Shown: piece by piece, positions 26,798-35,533 of the stretch
Numbering within the stretch: the stretch's first letter is position 1
Layout of the letters: the number at the start of each line of letters is the position of its first letter
DNA from: Halococcus hamelinensis 100A6
GTDB taxonomy: Archaea; Halobacteriota; Halobacteria; Halobacteriales; Halococcaceae
Assembly (NCBI RefSeq): GCF_000336675.1
Contig: NZ_AOMB01000033.1
Location: 86,507-150,506 of the forward strand
DNA: 64,000 nt
Reading direction: 5' to 3'
Program-made: the position numbers and the translations under genes
The notes under the pieces: model-generated
Databases searched by the model: none
Told to the model about the DNA's origin: nothing
What the model saw: only the letters and a program-made list of their open reading frames with translations

Positions 26798-27559
26798 ATG
26801 GTAGAGATCGATATAAACTGTGATATGGGTGAGAGCTTCGGAAACTGGGAGATGGGACACGATGTGGATGTCATGCCCTACATCACGTCAGCGAACATCG
26901 CGGCCGGCTACCACGCGGCCGACCCACACGTAATGCGTGAGACGGTTGCCCTCGCAGCCGAACACGATGTCGGAATCGGTGTCCACCCAGGTCTCCCGGA
27001 TAAAATGGGATTTGGTCGTCGTGCCATGGATGCAACTCCCGACGAGGTCCGCGATTATGTCACCTACCAGCTCGGTGCTCTCACCGCGTTCGCCGAACAA
27101 CAGGGGACGAGCGTCCAACACGTCAAGCCCCACGGAGCGATGTACTCAATGCTTTCCGCGGACTCGGAACTCGCTCGGGCCGTCATGGAGGGTGTTCTCG
27201 CCGTCGATGAAGACCTCGTCTACCTCGCGACGGATATGAACATCTACGAGGTCGCCCAGGATATGGAGGGGCTTCGGACCGTTTTCGAGGGATACGTCGA
27301 CCTCGACTACCGCCCGGATCGCTCGCTCATCGTCGAACAGTCCGTCGAGAACAAAGACCCCGAGACCGTCGCCGATCGTTTTGTCTCCATCGCAACCGAA
27401 GGCGTCGTTGAGGCGGCAAATGGCGAGGAAATCGAAGTACCTGCAGACAGCATCTGCATCCACGGTGATAACCCACACGCCGTCGACCTCCTTGACGCAA
27501 TCCATGACCGCATCGAAGAATACGATCTCGACCTCGTTTCCCTCGACCGAATCGCCTGA
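26798..27559 (+). CDS. pxpA: 5-oxoprolinase subunit A (LamB/YcsF family)
   Basis: A 253-residue TIM-barrel-like hydrolase. Diagnostic motifs are IDINCDMGESFGNW (N-terminus), NIAAGYHAADPHVM, GIGVHPGLPDKMGFGRRAMD, QHVKPHGAMYSML and SICIHGDNPHAVDL, all with metal- and substrate-binding His/Asp. The family performs the hydrolytic step of ATP-dependent 5-oxoproline ring opening. It is the last plus-strand gene and its stop touches the convergent biotin carboxylase stop with no gap. Confidence 0.92.
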   Translation: MVEIDINCDMGESFGNWEMGHDVDVMPYITSANIAAGYHAADPHVMRETVALAAEHDVGIGVHPGLPDKMGFGRRAMDATPDEVRDYVTYQLGALTAFAEQQGTSVQHVKPHGAMYSMLSADSELARAVMEGVLAVDEDLVYLATDMNIYEVAQDMEGLRTVFEGYVDLDYRPDRSLIVEQSVENKDPETVADRFVSIATEGVVEAANGEEIEVPADSICIHGDNPHAVDLLDAIHDRIEEYDLDLVSLDRIA

Positions 27560-28909
27560 TTAGGTTTCGTCGTTGTCGCGCATTCTATCGACGTACTTCG
27601 TCGTATGGCGGTTCTCGAGGAATACATCGTCTTCGAGAAGATCGCGATGAAACGGAATTGTGGTTGGGATGCCCTCGATTGTCGCTTCGTCGAGTACCCG
27701 GCGCGCCCGCGCTAACACCTCCTCTCGGTCCTCACCGTAGACGACGAATTTCGCGAACATCGAGTCATAGAACGGGGCGATTGTGTCGTCCTCATCAACG
27801 CCGTCGTCGACTCGAATGCCGATGCCACGTGGGGGGTCGTATGTTGATAGCGTCCCCGGGAGCGGCGTAAAGTCGTTTTCGGGGTCCTCTGCGTTGATTC
27901 GGAACTCCATTGCGGCCGCGTGAGTGTCGACGTCCTCCTGAGCGAAGTCGAGTTCCTCGCCTGCCGCGATGCGTAACTGCCATTTCACGAGGTCGACGCC
28001 CGTCCGAAGTTCTGTCACTGGGTGTTCGACCTGAATACGAGCGTTCGTCTCGATGAAGTAGAACTCGTCATCTTCATAGAGGAACTCAACGGTTCCCGCG
28101 TTCACGTAGTCCGCGGCCGCCGCACCCCGGCAAGCAGCGTCACAGATCTCCTCTCGCGTCTCTTCGTCGAGTACTGGCGATGGGGACTCCTCGACGAGTT
28201 TCTGTTGTCGGCGCTGGATACTACAATCGCGCTCGCCGAAGTGGCGGACGTTCCCATGTTCGTCCGCGAGGATCTGGACCTCGATGTGCTTCGGGTCCTC
28301 GAGGAACCGCTCAAGGTAGACGTCGGGATCGTCAAAGTACGCGTCTGCCTCTCGACTCGCGTCCCGAAGCTGCGACTCGGCTTCCTCGGGTTCCTCTACA
28401 ATGCGGAACCCACGACCGCCGCCACCGCCAGCCGCCTTGATCGCGACTGGGTAGCCACGCTCGTTGCCGAACGCGTGCACCTCTTCAGCGTCTGTGACTG
28501 CCTTGGTGGTCCCTGGAACGACGGGTACATCCGCGTTCGTCATGATATCACGTGCTCGCGTCTTCTCGCCGAATGCCCCCATCACCTCGCTTGGCGGACC
28601 GACCCATGTGCAAGCGCTCTTTTCCACGTAGGCAGCGAACTCCTCACTCTCTACGAGGAATCCGTATCCAGGGTGAATGGCATCCGCGTCAGCGTCTAGT
28701 CCGGCGTTGAGGAGTGCCTCTTGGTCGAGGTAGCTCTCTTTGGCCTTCGATGCCCCGATATGTTTGGCTTCGTCTGCGAACCGGACGTGCTTCGCATTCT
28801 CGTCGGCATCGCTGTACACGGCGACCGTCTCAATATCGAGTTCCTGACAGGCCTTCATGATGCGGATGGCTATCTCGCCGCGGTTTGCGACTAGCACTCT
28901 GTCAAACAT
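27560..28909 (-). CDS. Biotin carboxylase (AccC-like)
   Basis: A 449-residue ATP-grasp enzyme. It starts [20 protein letters not shown], has the ATP loop [40 protein letters not shown], and the catalytic [20 protein letters not shown]. It carboxylates biotin with bicarbonate and ATP. As a single-domain BC without fused carrier, it needs a partner carrier; the one at 26451 is the obvious candidate. It reads convergently with pxpA. A role in haloarchaeal acyl-CoA carboxylation cannot be excluded. Confidence 0.92.
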   Translation of the reverse strand: MFDRVLVANRGEIAIRIMKACQELDIETVAVYSDADENAKHVRFADEAKHIGASKAKESYLDQEALLNAGLDADADAIHPGYGFLVESEEFAAYVEKSACTWVGPPSEVMGAFGEKTRARDIMTNADVPVVPGTTKAVTDAEEVHAFGNERGYPVAIKAAGGGGGRGFRIVEEPEEAESQLRDASREADAYFDDPDVYLERFLEDPKHIEVQILADEHGNVRHFGERDCSIQRRQQKLVEESPSPVLDEETREEICDAACRGAAAADYVNAGTVEFLYEDDEFYFIETNARIQVEHPVTELRTGVDLVKWQLRIAAGEELDFAQEDVDTHAAAMEFRINAEDPENDFTPLPGTLSTYDPPRGIGIRVDDGVDEDDTIAPFYDSMFAKFVVYGEDREEVLARARRVLDEATIEGIPTTIPFHRDLLEDDVFLENRHTTKYVDRMRDNDET

Positions 28910-29008
28910 GGTACCGACAAATCTATCCTGTTAGAATATAAAGCCACCTGGCACGATTTTATCGAACGTCGTCCACTAACTGCTGATACGGATTGATCCG
29001 GTTGGTGG

Positions 29009-30319
29009 TTACGCGACGGCGTCGAGCGCGTCGCGGAGGCCAGACAGCACGCGACGCAGTTGGTCGCGTTCGATCGTCAGAGGCGGCTGAAGACGGAGGA
29101 CGTTCTTGTGGAAGCCACCGACACCGACAATCACGCCGGATTCCTCTCGAAGGTGGTCACTCACAGCCGTCGCGAGCGCGGTGTCTGGCGCAGGTGCGAC
29201 GTTCTGCGGGCCCATCTCAGACTGGTCGACGAATTCGACCCCCCACATCAGCCCGCGGCCACGGATTTCCCCGATAGGGTCGTAGTCTTCCTCGATCGAG
29301 TCGAATTCGGAGCGGAGCCACTCTCCTTCCGTCCGCGCGTTTTCGATGATCCCGTCCTCAAGTTGGTCAATCGTCGCGAGTGCTGCTGCACACGCAACTG
29401 GGTTCCCGCCGAACGTGGAGAGGTGATCACCTGCCTCGAAGGCGTCCGCGACCTCCGCTGAAGCAGTGAATGCACCGAGCGGGAGACCATTTGCGATACC
29501 CTTTGCCTGCGGAATGATATCCGGCACGACGTCGTAGTGTTCGCTCGCGAACATCGCACCTGTCCGTCCGTAACCCGCCTGCACCTCATCGGCGACGAGG
29601 AGGGCACCGTGGTCGTGTGCAATCTCTTGGACACGGGCGAGCCACTCTTTCGGTGGAACGACGATTCCAGCTTCACCCATCACCGGTTCGACGACGATAG
29701 CTGCGATGTCACCACTCGTGTGGGAGCTGATGACGCGCTCGATGTCAGCCGCGCATGAGGTGTCACACTCAGCACCCTCACACATCGAACACCGGTAGCC
29801 GTAGGGCGGTGCGGCATGCGAAACGTCGTTGAGCGTCGGTCCCATCTCCTTCTTGTAGGACTTATTCCCGGTCAGTGACAGTGAGCCGAGCGTGCGGCCG
29901 TGAAACCCCATCTCGAGGGCGACTACCTCTTTCGATCCGGTGTACTTGCGTGCGAGCTTGACGGCACCCTCGACGGCTTCCGTTCCAGAATTACAGAAGA
30001 ACGTTTTCTGCAGGTCACCGGGCGTTATCTCGGCGATCCGCTCAGCGAGGTCTGCGGCAGGTTTATTCGGGTGGACATAGCTGCATCCGTGAACGAACTC
30101 ATCAAGTTGCGCCTTGGCGGCATCGACAACTGCCTCGTTCCGGTGACCGACGTTTGTCACGGAGATCCCAGCGAACGCGTCAAGGTACTCATTACCCTCG
30201 AAGTCCACGAGGGTGCACCCGTCAGCGCGCTCGATAGGCACGTCAAGCTCCTTCCAAATCGGCATGAGGTACTCGTCATACGCCGCTGTGACAGCTTCGT
30301 TCGGATTTGATTCCGACAT
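29009..30319 (-). CDS. Class III PLP aminotransferase
   Basis: A 436-residue fold-type I aminotransferase. Key elements are FFCNSGTEAVEGAVKLARKY, EMGFHGRTLGSLSLTGN, LLVADEVQAGYGRTGAMFAS (Asp to PLP N1) and PQAKGIANGLPLGAF (Schiff-base Lys). A CSMCEGAECDTSC insert could bind metal. The family includes ornithine, acetylornithine and 4-aminobutyrate aminotransferases. ATG 30319 is preceded by TTTATTAG about 30 nt upstream, giving a short leader. With the oxoprolinase genes, a role in glutamate or omega-amino-acid breakdown is plausible. Confidence 0.88.
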   Translation of the reverse strand: MSESNPNEAVTAAYDEYLMPIWKELDVPIERADGCTLVDFEGNEYLDAFAGISVTNVGHRNEAVVDAAKAQLDEFVHGCSYVHPNKPAADLAERIAEITPGDLQKTFFCNSGTEAVEGAVKLARKYTGSKEVVALEMGFHGRTLGSLSLTGNKSYKKEMGPTLNDVSHAAPPYGYRCSMCEGAECDTSCAADIERVISSHTSGDIAAIVVEPVMGEAGIVVPPKEWLARVQEIAHDHGALLVADEVQAGYGRTGAMFASEHYDVVPDIIPQAKGIANGLPLGAFTASAEVADAFEAGDHLSTFGGNPVACAAALATIDQLEDGIIENARTEGEWLRSEFDSIEEDYDPIGEIRGRGLMWGVEFVDQSEMGPQNVAPAPDTALATAVSDHLREESGVIVGVGGFHKNVLRLQPPLTIERDQLRRVLSGLRDALDAVA

Positions 30320-30472
30320 TGGAGCTATATGCGTACCAAGTCCTAATAAAACACGAGGGATGGAACGAAGTGCCCGAGACGAGCACCTGAACCAATTGCA
30401 CGTTGCCGAACGAGGTCCAATGAGAGTCGCCACTTCCGAACATGGTTTCTGTGGGCTCGTCTATGAAGGGGC

Positions 30473-30958
30473 ATGGACGAACGTGACCTCGTAATCCTCC
30501 AAGCGGCGGTCGACCTCGGAACCGGGAGTCCGGATGAAATCGCGACGCAGACGGATATCCCCAAGTCGACCGTGCACTATCGACTCAACAAGCTCAAAGA
30601 ACGCGGTGTCGTGAGTAACGACCTCCTCAATCTGGACCTAGCCGAGCTCGGCCTCGACATCACCATCGTCACAGAGGTGATTGCCGACTATGGTCCGCAG
30701 TACCACGAGGAAGTCGGGCAGGCGCTCACCGAGATCGAAGGCGTGAATCAAGTCTACTTCACGATGGGTGATACCGACTTCGTCGTCATTGCGCACCTCT
30801 CTGAGCGCGAGATGGTCCAACGGCTCATCGCGGACTACGAAGCCATCGAGGAAGTCGAGCGAACGAGTTCTCAGTTCGTTGTCGAGACTCTCAAGGACGA
30901 ACCCAATCCGATCAACGACTTCGAACTGGACACGCTCGTCGACTCCCTGCTCAAATAG
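30473..30958 (+). CDS. Lrp/AsnC-family regulator
   Basis: A 161-residue regulator with an N-terminal HTH (GSPDEIATQTDIPKSTVHYR, then LNKLKERGVV) and a C-terminal ligand-binding ferredoxin-like domain with VYFTMGDTDFVVIAHLSERE. Family members sense amino acids and form octamers. It is divergent from the aminotransferase with about 150 bp between starts, so it probably controls that promoter and perhaps the pxp genes. The ligand is not predictable. Confidence 0.88.
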   Translation: MDERDLVILQAAVDLGTGSPDEIATQTDIPKSTVHYRLNKLKERGVVSNDLLNLDLAELGLDITIVTEVIADYGPQYHEEVGQALTEIEGVNQVYFTMGDTDFVVIAHLSEREMVQRLIADYEAIEEVERTSSQFVVETLKDEPNPINDFELDTLVDSLLK

Positions 30959-31130
30959 TAGTTGAGTGGAACACTGGTCGTCTCGGTCGCCAAGGGCGAT
31001 ACGAAGACGAGAATGTACTGGCATGTCGGTACCTACTCCAATGAAGCAACGCCGTGCTCGCCGGCGTTCTCGTCCTTCGCAACCCACCAATCGTCCTCTT
31101 CGGTAAGGGTGATCCGGCGTCGGTTGGTAG

Positions 31131-31253
31131 TCAAGGTCTCACCTCGCATTCGTCAGCGAGGTTCTCAATGACCTCATCGAAGAATTCCCTGAGCCGCTGG
31201 CGTCCTTCGTCGATCTCGTCGTCGGTCAAGGGTCGCTGTTCTGGTTCGCTCAT
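31131..31253 (-). CDS. Small acidic protein
   Basis: A 40-residue frame, MSEPEQRPLTDDEIDEGRQR then LREFFDEVIENLADEC, starting at ATG 31253. Its start overlaps the stop of the ORF at 31250-31375 by 4 nt (ATGA), and its acidic amphipathic helix is typical of haloarchaeal small proteins. It resembles an antitoxin-sized protein, but no family is recognised. Confidence 0.5.
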   Translation of the reverse strand: MSEPEQRPLTDDEIDEGRQRLREFFDEVIENLADECEVRP

Positions 31254-31375
31254 GGTTTCGGTTCCACGTATTGGGCGACACCATCCGCGACGACTTGGAT
31301 TACGTCCTCGGATGCTTGCGTGACTCGCTTGTCTATCTCGGAGTGCTCGAACTCATGGAGAGACCAGGGATTCAC
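31250..31375 (-). CDS. Small protein upstream of overlapping partner
   Basis: From GTG 31375 the frame reads NPWSLHEFEHSEIDKRVTQA, then SEDVIQVVADGVAQYVEPKP, and ends in the ATGA overlap with the next gene. The frame is open about 12 codons further upstream, so the protein may be longer or a truncated tail. The tight coupling suggests the two products act together. No family is recognised. Confidence 0.4.
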   Translation of the reverse strand: MNPWSLHEFEHSEIDKRVTQASEDVIQVVADGVAQYVEPKP

Positions 31376-31526
31376 AAAGCTCAGGGAGACATTAAGCGCT
31401 CCCTCGGTTAGTCATTACTCTCAAGGCAGACCGCTTCGTCTCGTTCTGTCGTCGTCACGATCGCTATCGTATATTGCTTGCCTTAGAATGGTCTCTCACT
31501 GTTTGAGAGAGGCGACAGCCTCGGTG

Positions 31527-32039
31527 TCAGGCTTCCTCAAGCAACGAGCGAGCTCGCTGCACGTAACTGTTCGTGCCCCAGCTACGAGCGTCGCTAATCT
31601 CATCGAGGAGCAGCCGCGAATCAGCAGCTGATAGGTGTTCAGTTCGAACAAGAACCGAGAATAGTGTCGGTGTCGTGACGAGCCGGGTATCAGCGAGTGA
31701 GGCGTGGATCAAACCAAGTTGGTTGAACTCGTCACAGAGGAAGAGCGCAGCATCGAGATCGTTCGCGAGTGTGACCGCCGCATTTTCACCGTCATCGAGC
31801 GGAAACTCGGCATCGAAGTCGACCGACTGTACCGTGAATGAATCCGCTCGGTCGAGTATGGCGGAGGCGGCGTGCCCATGAATGTCATCGTACGAAGCAA
31901 TCTCTTGAATTTCATCGATGACTGCTGTTGGGACGACAACCTCGTATTGGGATAGACAGAATGTGAGTGGACCAGGGTCGTCGTCAGTAACGATCCCGAG
32001 ACGTACGAGGGCGGAGGCGTCTGCGATGAACCGCGACAT
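31527..32039 (-). CDS. PIN-domain nuclease, probable toxin
   Basis: A 170-residue PIN-fold protein. Conserved acidic residues are visible in FIADASALVRLG (Asp near residue 7), VVPTAVIDEIQEIAS, LDDGENAAVTLANDLDAALF and LCDEFNQLG. VapC-type toxins cut RNA. It starts directly after the stop of the upstream RHH gene with no gap, the usual antitoxin-toxin order. It is close to the DUF3368-like PIN group. Confidence 0.8.
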   Translation of the reverse strand: MSRFIADASALVRLGIVTDDDPGPLTFCLSQYEVVVPTAVIDEIQEIASYDDIHGHAASAILDRADSFTVQSVDFDAEFPLDDGENAAVTLANDLDAALFLCDEFNQLGLIHASLADTRLVTTPTLFSVLVRTEHLSAADSRLLLDEISDARSWGTNSYVQRARSLLEEA

Positions 32040-32342
32040 CTATGCGTCGGCGACTTCGTCGATGAAGTCCTCATCCAACTGCTGTTTCAACACTCGGAGG
32101 TTTGCTGCCTCTTCAGCGCCGACGAGCGCTTTGAGCTGTTCAGAGGTGATCTCATCGTCGTAATAGGCCTCCGCGATCTCCTGGGTGAGTGCGTCGTCGT
32201 GAGCGGCGTCTTGGAGGTACTCCCGAAGCGCAGTCACGAGGACGTCTGTTCGGTCCTCTCCGAGGACTGCGGCCAGTGCGTCGGCCCGGTCGATGAGCCG
32301 ATTGGGAGCACGAAATTGCACGCGCTTCTTATCGATGCTCAT
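32040..32342 (-). CDS. Ribbon-helix-helix antitoxin
   Basis: A 100-residue protein whose first half is an RHH DNA-binding domain: KKRVQFRAPNRLIDRADALA followed by VLGEDRTDVLVTALREYLQD. The acidic C-terminal half would wrap the PIN toxin. ATG 32342 sits 2 nt from an operator-like repeat, so autorepression is likely. It is the first gene of the pair. Confidence 0.8.
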   Translation of the reverse strand: MSIDKKRVQFRAPNRLIDRADALAAVLGEDRTDVLVTALREYLQDAAHDDALTQEIAEAYYDDEITSEQLKALVGAEEAANLRVLKQQLDEDFIDEVADA

Positions 32343-32343
32343 G

Positions 32344-32397
32344 GTGTGTACATTGTGAGCAAACGCACTTAGCCGTTTTCGTGTGGACAATGTGAGC
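32344..32397 (-). promoter_or_regulatory. Operator-like double repeat upstream of RHH-PIN pair
   Basis: Two direct repeats, GTGTGTACATTGTGAGC (32344-32360) and GTGTGGACAATGTGAGC (32381-32397), agree at 15 of 17 positions with starts 37 bp apart. Their cores ACATTGT and ACAATGT are reverse complements, so each core is close to palindromic. RHH antitoxins typically bind such tandem sites. Confidence 0.65.
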
Positions 32398-32910
32398 CTC
32401 ACTCGGCCGAGCGTCACTCGTCTACGAGACGCTCCTCGAGGTCACCGGTGTGGTAGCGCGGAGGTCTCATCCTCAACGAGCGCCGAAGCCGCGAGTAGGG
32501 CGGCACCCTCCAAAGAGCGAGACGAACCACCTAAACGAACGACGGTCCAACACGACCCACTCATTCCAGGCCCACACTGCACCGCAAGCAACCCACCGCT
32601 ACTGTGTGGTGCGTCGAGTGCTGCGTCGGTGCTGCTAGTGGGGTGGGACAGGGAGGAAGAGTCGCCGTCCGACAACGAGTGTTAGTGACCCTCTCGAAAA
32701 TTAGGATTCAAAGCGCGTTTCCGATCGTGGTCGAATCTCGGGAACCCTATCAGCAAGCGCTTCGGAAACGTGTCCCGCCGAAACAGCGACATCAAGCTCA
32801 CCAATATCTATCAAGCGCTACTTCCTCTGTTTCCCGCCGCCTGACGCAGTGTACTGGCTCGGATTCATTCTTGCTGCGTGAACCAGAACCTGTATCGAGG
32901 CCAGCTATCG
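32398..32910. other. Intergenic region
   Basis: About 510 bp between the toxin-antitoxin promoter and the IclR gene. Readings in both strands are low-quality; a plus-strand reading near 32700-32800 (FPIVVESREPYQQALRKR) might be an eroded gene piece. No clear feature. Confidence 0.3.
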
Positions 32911-33678
32911 CTACGCATAGTATTGAATACGGACTTCTGACTCGTTTTTCGCGCGTTCCAGATGTCGAAGTAAGCTAGTAAGATGAGACGGGTCGAATCG
33001 ACTTCGAGGGCCCGTCAATCCAAGCGAGGCAATAACGTTCTCCTGAGAGTCGAAAATTGGAACGGCTATACCCCGCACTCCTGATAGATGTTCTTCATCA
33101 TCAACTGCATACCCCTGCTGACGGATCCGCTCGAGTTCTTCTCCGAGCGCGTCTCGCTCAGTGAAGGTGTTACCGGTCCCCCGAGGGAGACCATGCTGAG
33201 CCACGATTTCGGAACGTCTTTCGGGAGGGAGGTGAGCAAGAAGGGCTTTCCCGAGTGATGTCCAGTGGAGGTTGCTATGTGCACCGATTGGGAGCTTATC
33301 GCCAGCCGCCATCTCGCCGGCACTCCGGTAGAGAATGACTCTCTGTCCGCGCTCTTCGGTGGCAGCCCCAGCTATCTCACCCGTCTCCGAGGCGAGCTCG
33401 ATGACGTGTTCTCGGAGATGTTGTGTGGCCTCACAACGCTGTCTAACCGTTCCGGCAGCCTCCAAAAAACGGAGCGAGCGTACGTACTTAGTATCGTTTT
33501 TTATAACGTACCCCTCCTGCACAAGCGTACTGACGTGTGAAAACACAGTACTTGTAGACATCTGTATCTCTTCGGTGATTTCGGAAACGCCCGCTGGTTC
33601 GATTTTCGCAAGGATGTCCAGTATCTCAAACGAGGTTTCAACCGCGCTGACCGTCTTCTGCGTGTGAGCGTTTGTCAT
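32911..33678 (-). CDS. IclR-family transcriptional regulator
   Basis: A 255-residue regulator. The N-terminal winged helix reads SFEILDILAKIEPAGVSEIT and EEIQMSTSTVFSHVSTLVQEG; the effector domain has KLPIGAHSNLHWTSLGKALL and GVRGIAVPIFDSQENVIASL, the small-molecule pocket. IclR proteins govern aromatic and sugar-acid catabolism. ATG 33678 matches the family start. It lies divergent from the GntP-enolase-creatininase operon, which it likely controls. Confidence 0.9.
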   Translation of the reverse strand: MTNAHTQKTVSAVETSFEILDILAKIEPAGVSEITEEIQMSTSTVFSHVSTLVQEGYVIKNDTKYVRSLRFLEAAGTVRQRCEATQHLREHVIELASETGEIAGAATEERGQRVILYRSAGEMAAGDKLPIGAHSNLHWTSLGKALLAHLPPERRSEIVAQHGLPRGTGNTFTERDALGEELERIRQQGYAVDDEEHLSGVRGIAVPIFDSQENVIASLGLTGPRSRFDPSHLTSLLRHLERAKNESEVRIQYYA

Positions 33679-34111
33679 GACTGCTGGAGAATCTACCGTG
33701 ATAAAAGATTTACTCTCCTCTCTCAAATCACATTTCGGCTCTGGCGAAAGCAGGTGAACTACTTTCTAGCGGGCTTTGGAGTACCGTTTTTACTGTTCAT
33801 CACTCAGATGGCGCTTCGAGACCCATAGAGAGTGCGAGATGAAGATACAGAAAATGTTGAAACCGATCTAATATATAAAACTCTCAACTACTGATGGGTA
33901 TGAATACCTGCCCTTTGTCTTCCTGCCGAATGGGATAAGGTAACAACCCGTGGACAATCTGACTGCTGTTCGTGTTCCGTATAGCGATTCTCTTCGAACG
34001 TACGAAAAATTTGGTTTTTGCTAGTGGCGAAAGTGTCTGGGTGAAAAATTACCGAAATAAACCCAATATCGGTCCATAGATATATGTTTGTCCAGAATAT
34101 CCTCAATTAGT
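33679..34111. promoter_or_regulatory. Divergent promoter region between IclR and GntP genes
   Basis: About 430 bp, A+T-rich at 33850-33900 (TCTAATATATAAAACTC) and at 34070-34090 (AGATATATG about 30 bp before the GntP start). These are plausible TATA elements for divergent transcription. No conserved coding sequence is seen; operator positions for IclR are not obvious. Confidence 0.4.
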
Positions 34112-35476
34112 ATGGTGTTCGCCGATGCTCCATTGGTGGTGTTCGTCGTCGGACTAGCAGTAGCGATATTGCTGCTGGTCCGTCTCAAATTACCAGCGTT
34201 TCTCGGGCTGATCATCTCGACATTTGTTGTTGGGTTGATCTCGCCACAGATCCCGTACGGTGATGTCGCATCCGAGGCAGCGACGGCATTCGGGGACACC
34301 CTTGCATCCGTTGGCATACCGATTCTAATGGCCGCGATAATCGGGAAAACGATGCTCGAAAGCGGTGCTGCAGAACGGATCATTCGTGCATTCACTGCAC
34401 TCACTGGCGAAGAGCATGGCGAGTACGCCCTCTTCGGGAGTGGATTCGTGCTGGCTATTCCCGTGTTTTTCGCCAATGTGTTCTATCTGCTTGCCCCACT
34501 TGCACGCTCGATGCGAGCGCGGGTTGGACATAGCTACACGTTGTTCATCGTCGTCATCTGTGCGGCAGCTGCAACGACACACGTCTTCGTGCCGCCAACG
34601 CCGGGTCCACTCGCGGTCGCGGGTGAAATCAATGCGAATCTCGGGACGACGATTCTCGTCGGTTTGATGATCGGTGCTCCGACAGCCACCCTCTCAGGGC
34701 TCGTCTATGGGAAATTCATCTCCAGGCGTGTAGACATCCCACTGCGTGATGCAATGGGAACGACAACGGAGGAGGTAGAGGAGATCTCCCAGCAGTCTGC
34801 AGACCTACTACCTGGCGTATTCGAAGCTTCACTGCCGATTTTGCTCGCGATCGTTCTCGTTGGTGCACAAACGGTAACGAGTACGTTCTTCTCGTCCGGA
34901 CCAGTCGTGTCGCTTTTTTCGGTTCTTGGCGATCCGAATTTCGCGTTGACGGTCGCCGCGATGGTCTCTGCAACAACGTTCTACCGAATCAAATCCCTGG
35001 ATCGTGAAGCGTGGTCGGACGAGCTCACTGATGCATTGAAGGAAGGAGGAAACATCGCTGCCATCGTTGCTGCCGGTGGTGCGTTCGGCGGAATGCTCGC
35101 GGCCGCGGGTGTCGGCGAGTACATCGCCGGTGCGCTTCAAGAAGTCGGGTTGGGGCTCCTCATCACGGCTTGGATAATCGCCGCTGCCGTCCGTATCGCA
35201 CAGGGATCCGCGACCGTCGCCATGCTAACGACCGCTGGAATCGTGGCACCGCTCACAGGCCAGCTCACTGTGAATCCGGCCTACCTGGTGATGGTCATTG
35301 GAGCAGGCGGCAACATCCTCTCGTGGTACAACGACGGCGGGTTCTGGATCATCACGGAGATCGGCGGGCTCACGCAGGCCGAGACTCTCAAGACTTGGAC
35401 CGTCGTGACCACGCTCATATCCATATTTGGACTCGTGTTCACCTTGGCGTTCTCACAGGTGTTGCCTCTCACATGA
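34112..35476 (+). CDS. GntP-family permease
   Basis: A 454-residue membrane protein with 12-14 hydrophobic segments. Family features are KLPAFLGLIISTFVVGLISP, PIPV-like cores (here VLAIPVFFANVFYLLAPLAR), THVFVPPTPGPLAVAGEINA and GAGGNILSWYNDGGFWIITE. GntP transporters take up gluconate and related hydroxy acids by proton symport. It heads a tight operon with enolase, creatininase, RidA and SDR genes, so its substrate is probably the pathway's input acid. Confidence 0.9.
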   Translation: MVFADAPLVVFVVGLAVAILLLVRLKLPAFLGLIISTFVVGLISPQIPYGDVASEAATAFGDTLASVGIPILMAAIIGKTMLESGAAERIIRAFTALTGEEHGEYALFGSGFVLAIPVFFANVFYLLAPLARSMRARVGHSYTLFIVVICAAAATTHVFVPPTPGPLAVAGEINANLGTTILVGLMIGAPTATLSGLVYGKFISRRVDIPLRDAMGTTTEEVEEISQQSADLLPGVFEASLPILLAIVLVGAQTVTSTFFSSGPVVSLFSVLGDPNFALTVAAMVSATTFYRIKSLDREAWSDELTDALKEGGNIAAIVAAGGAFGGMLAAAGVGEYIAGALQEVGLGLLITAWIIAAAVRIAQGSATVAMLTTAGIVAPLTGQLTVNPAYLVMVIGAGGNILSWYNDGGFWIITEIGGLTQAETLKTWTVVTTLISIFGLVFTLAFSQVLPLT

Positions 35477-35533
35477 ATTCAAAGCTATCGAAGAAGGATG
35501 ACCAGCCAAACAAATATAACAAACACTGATACG

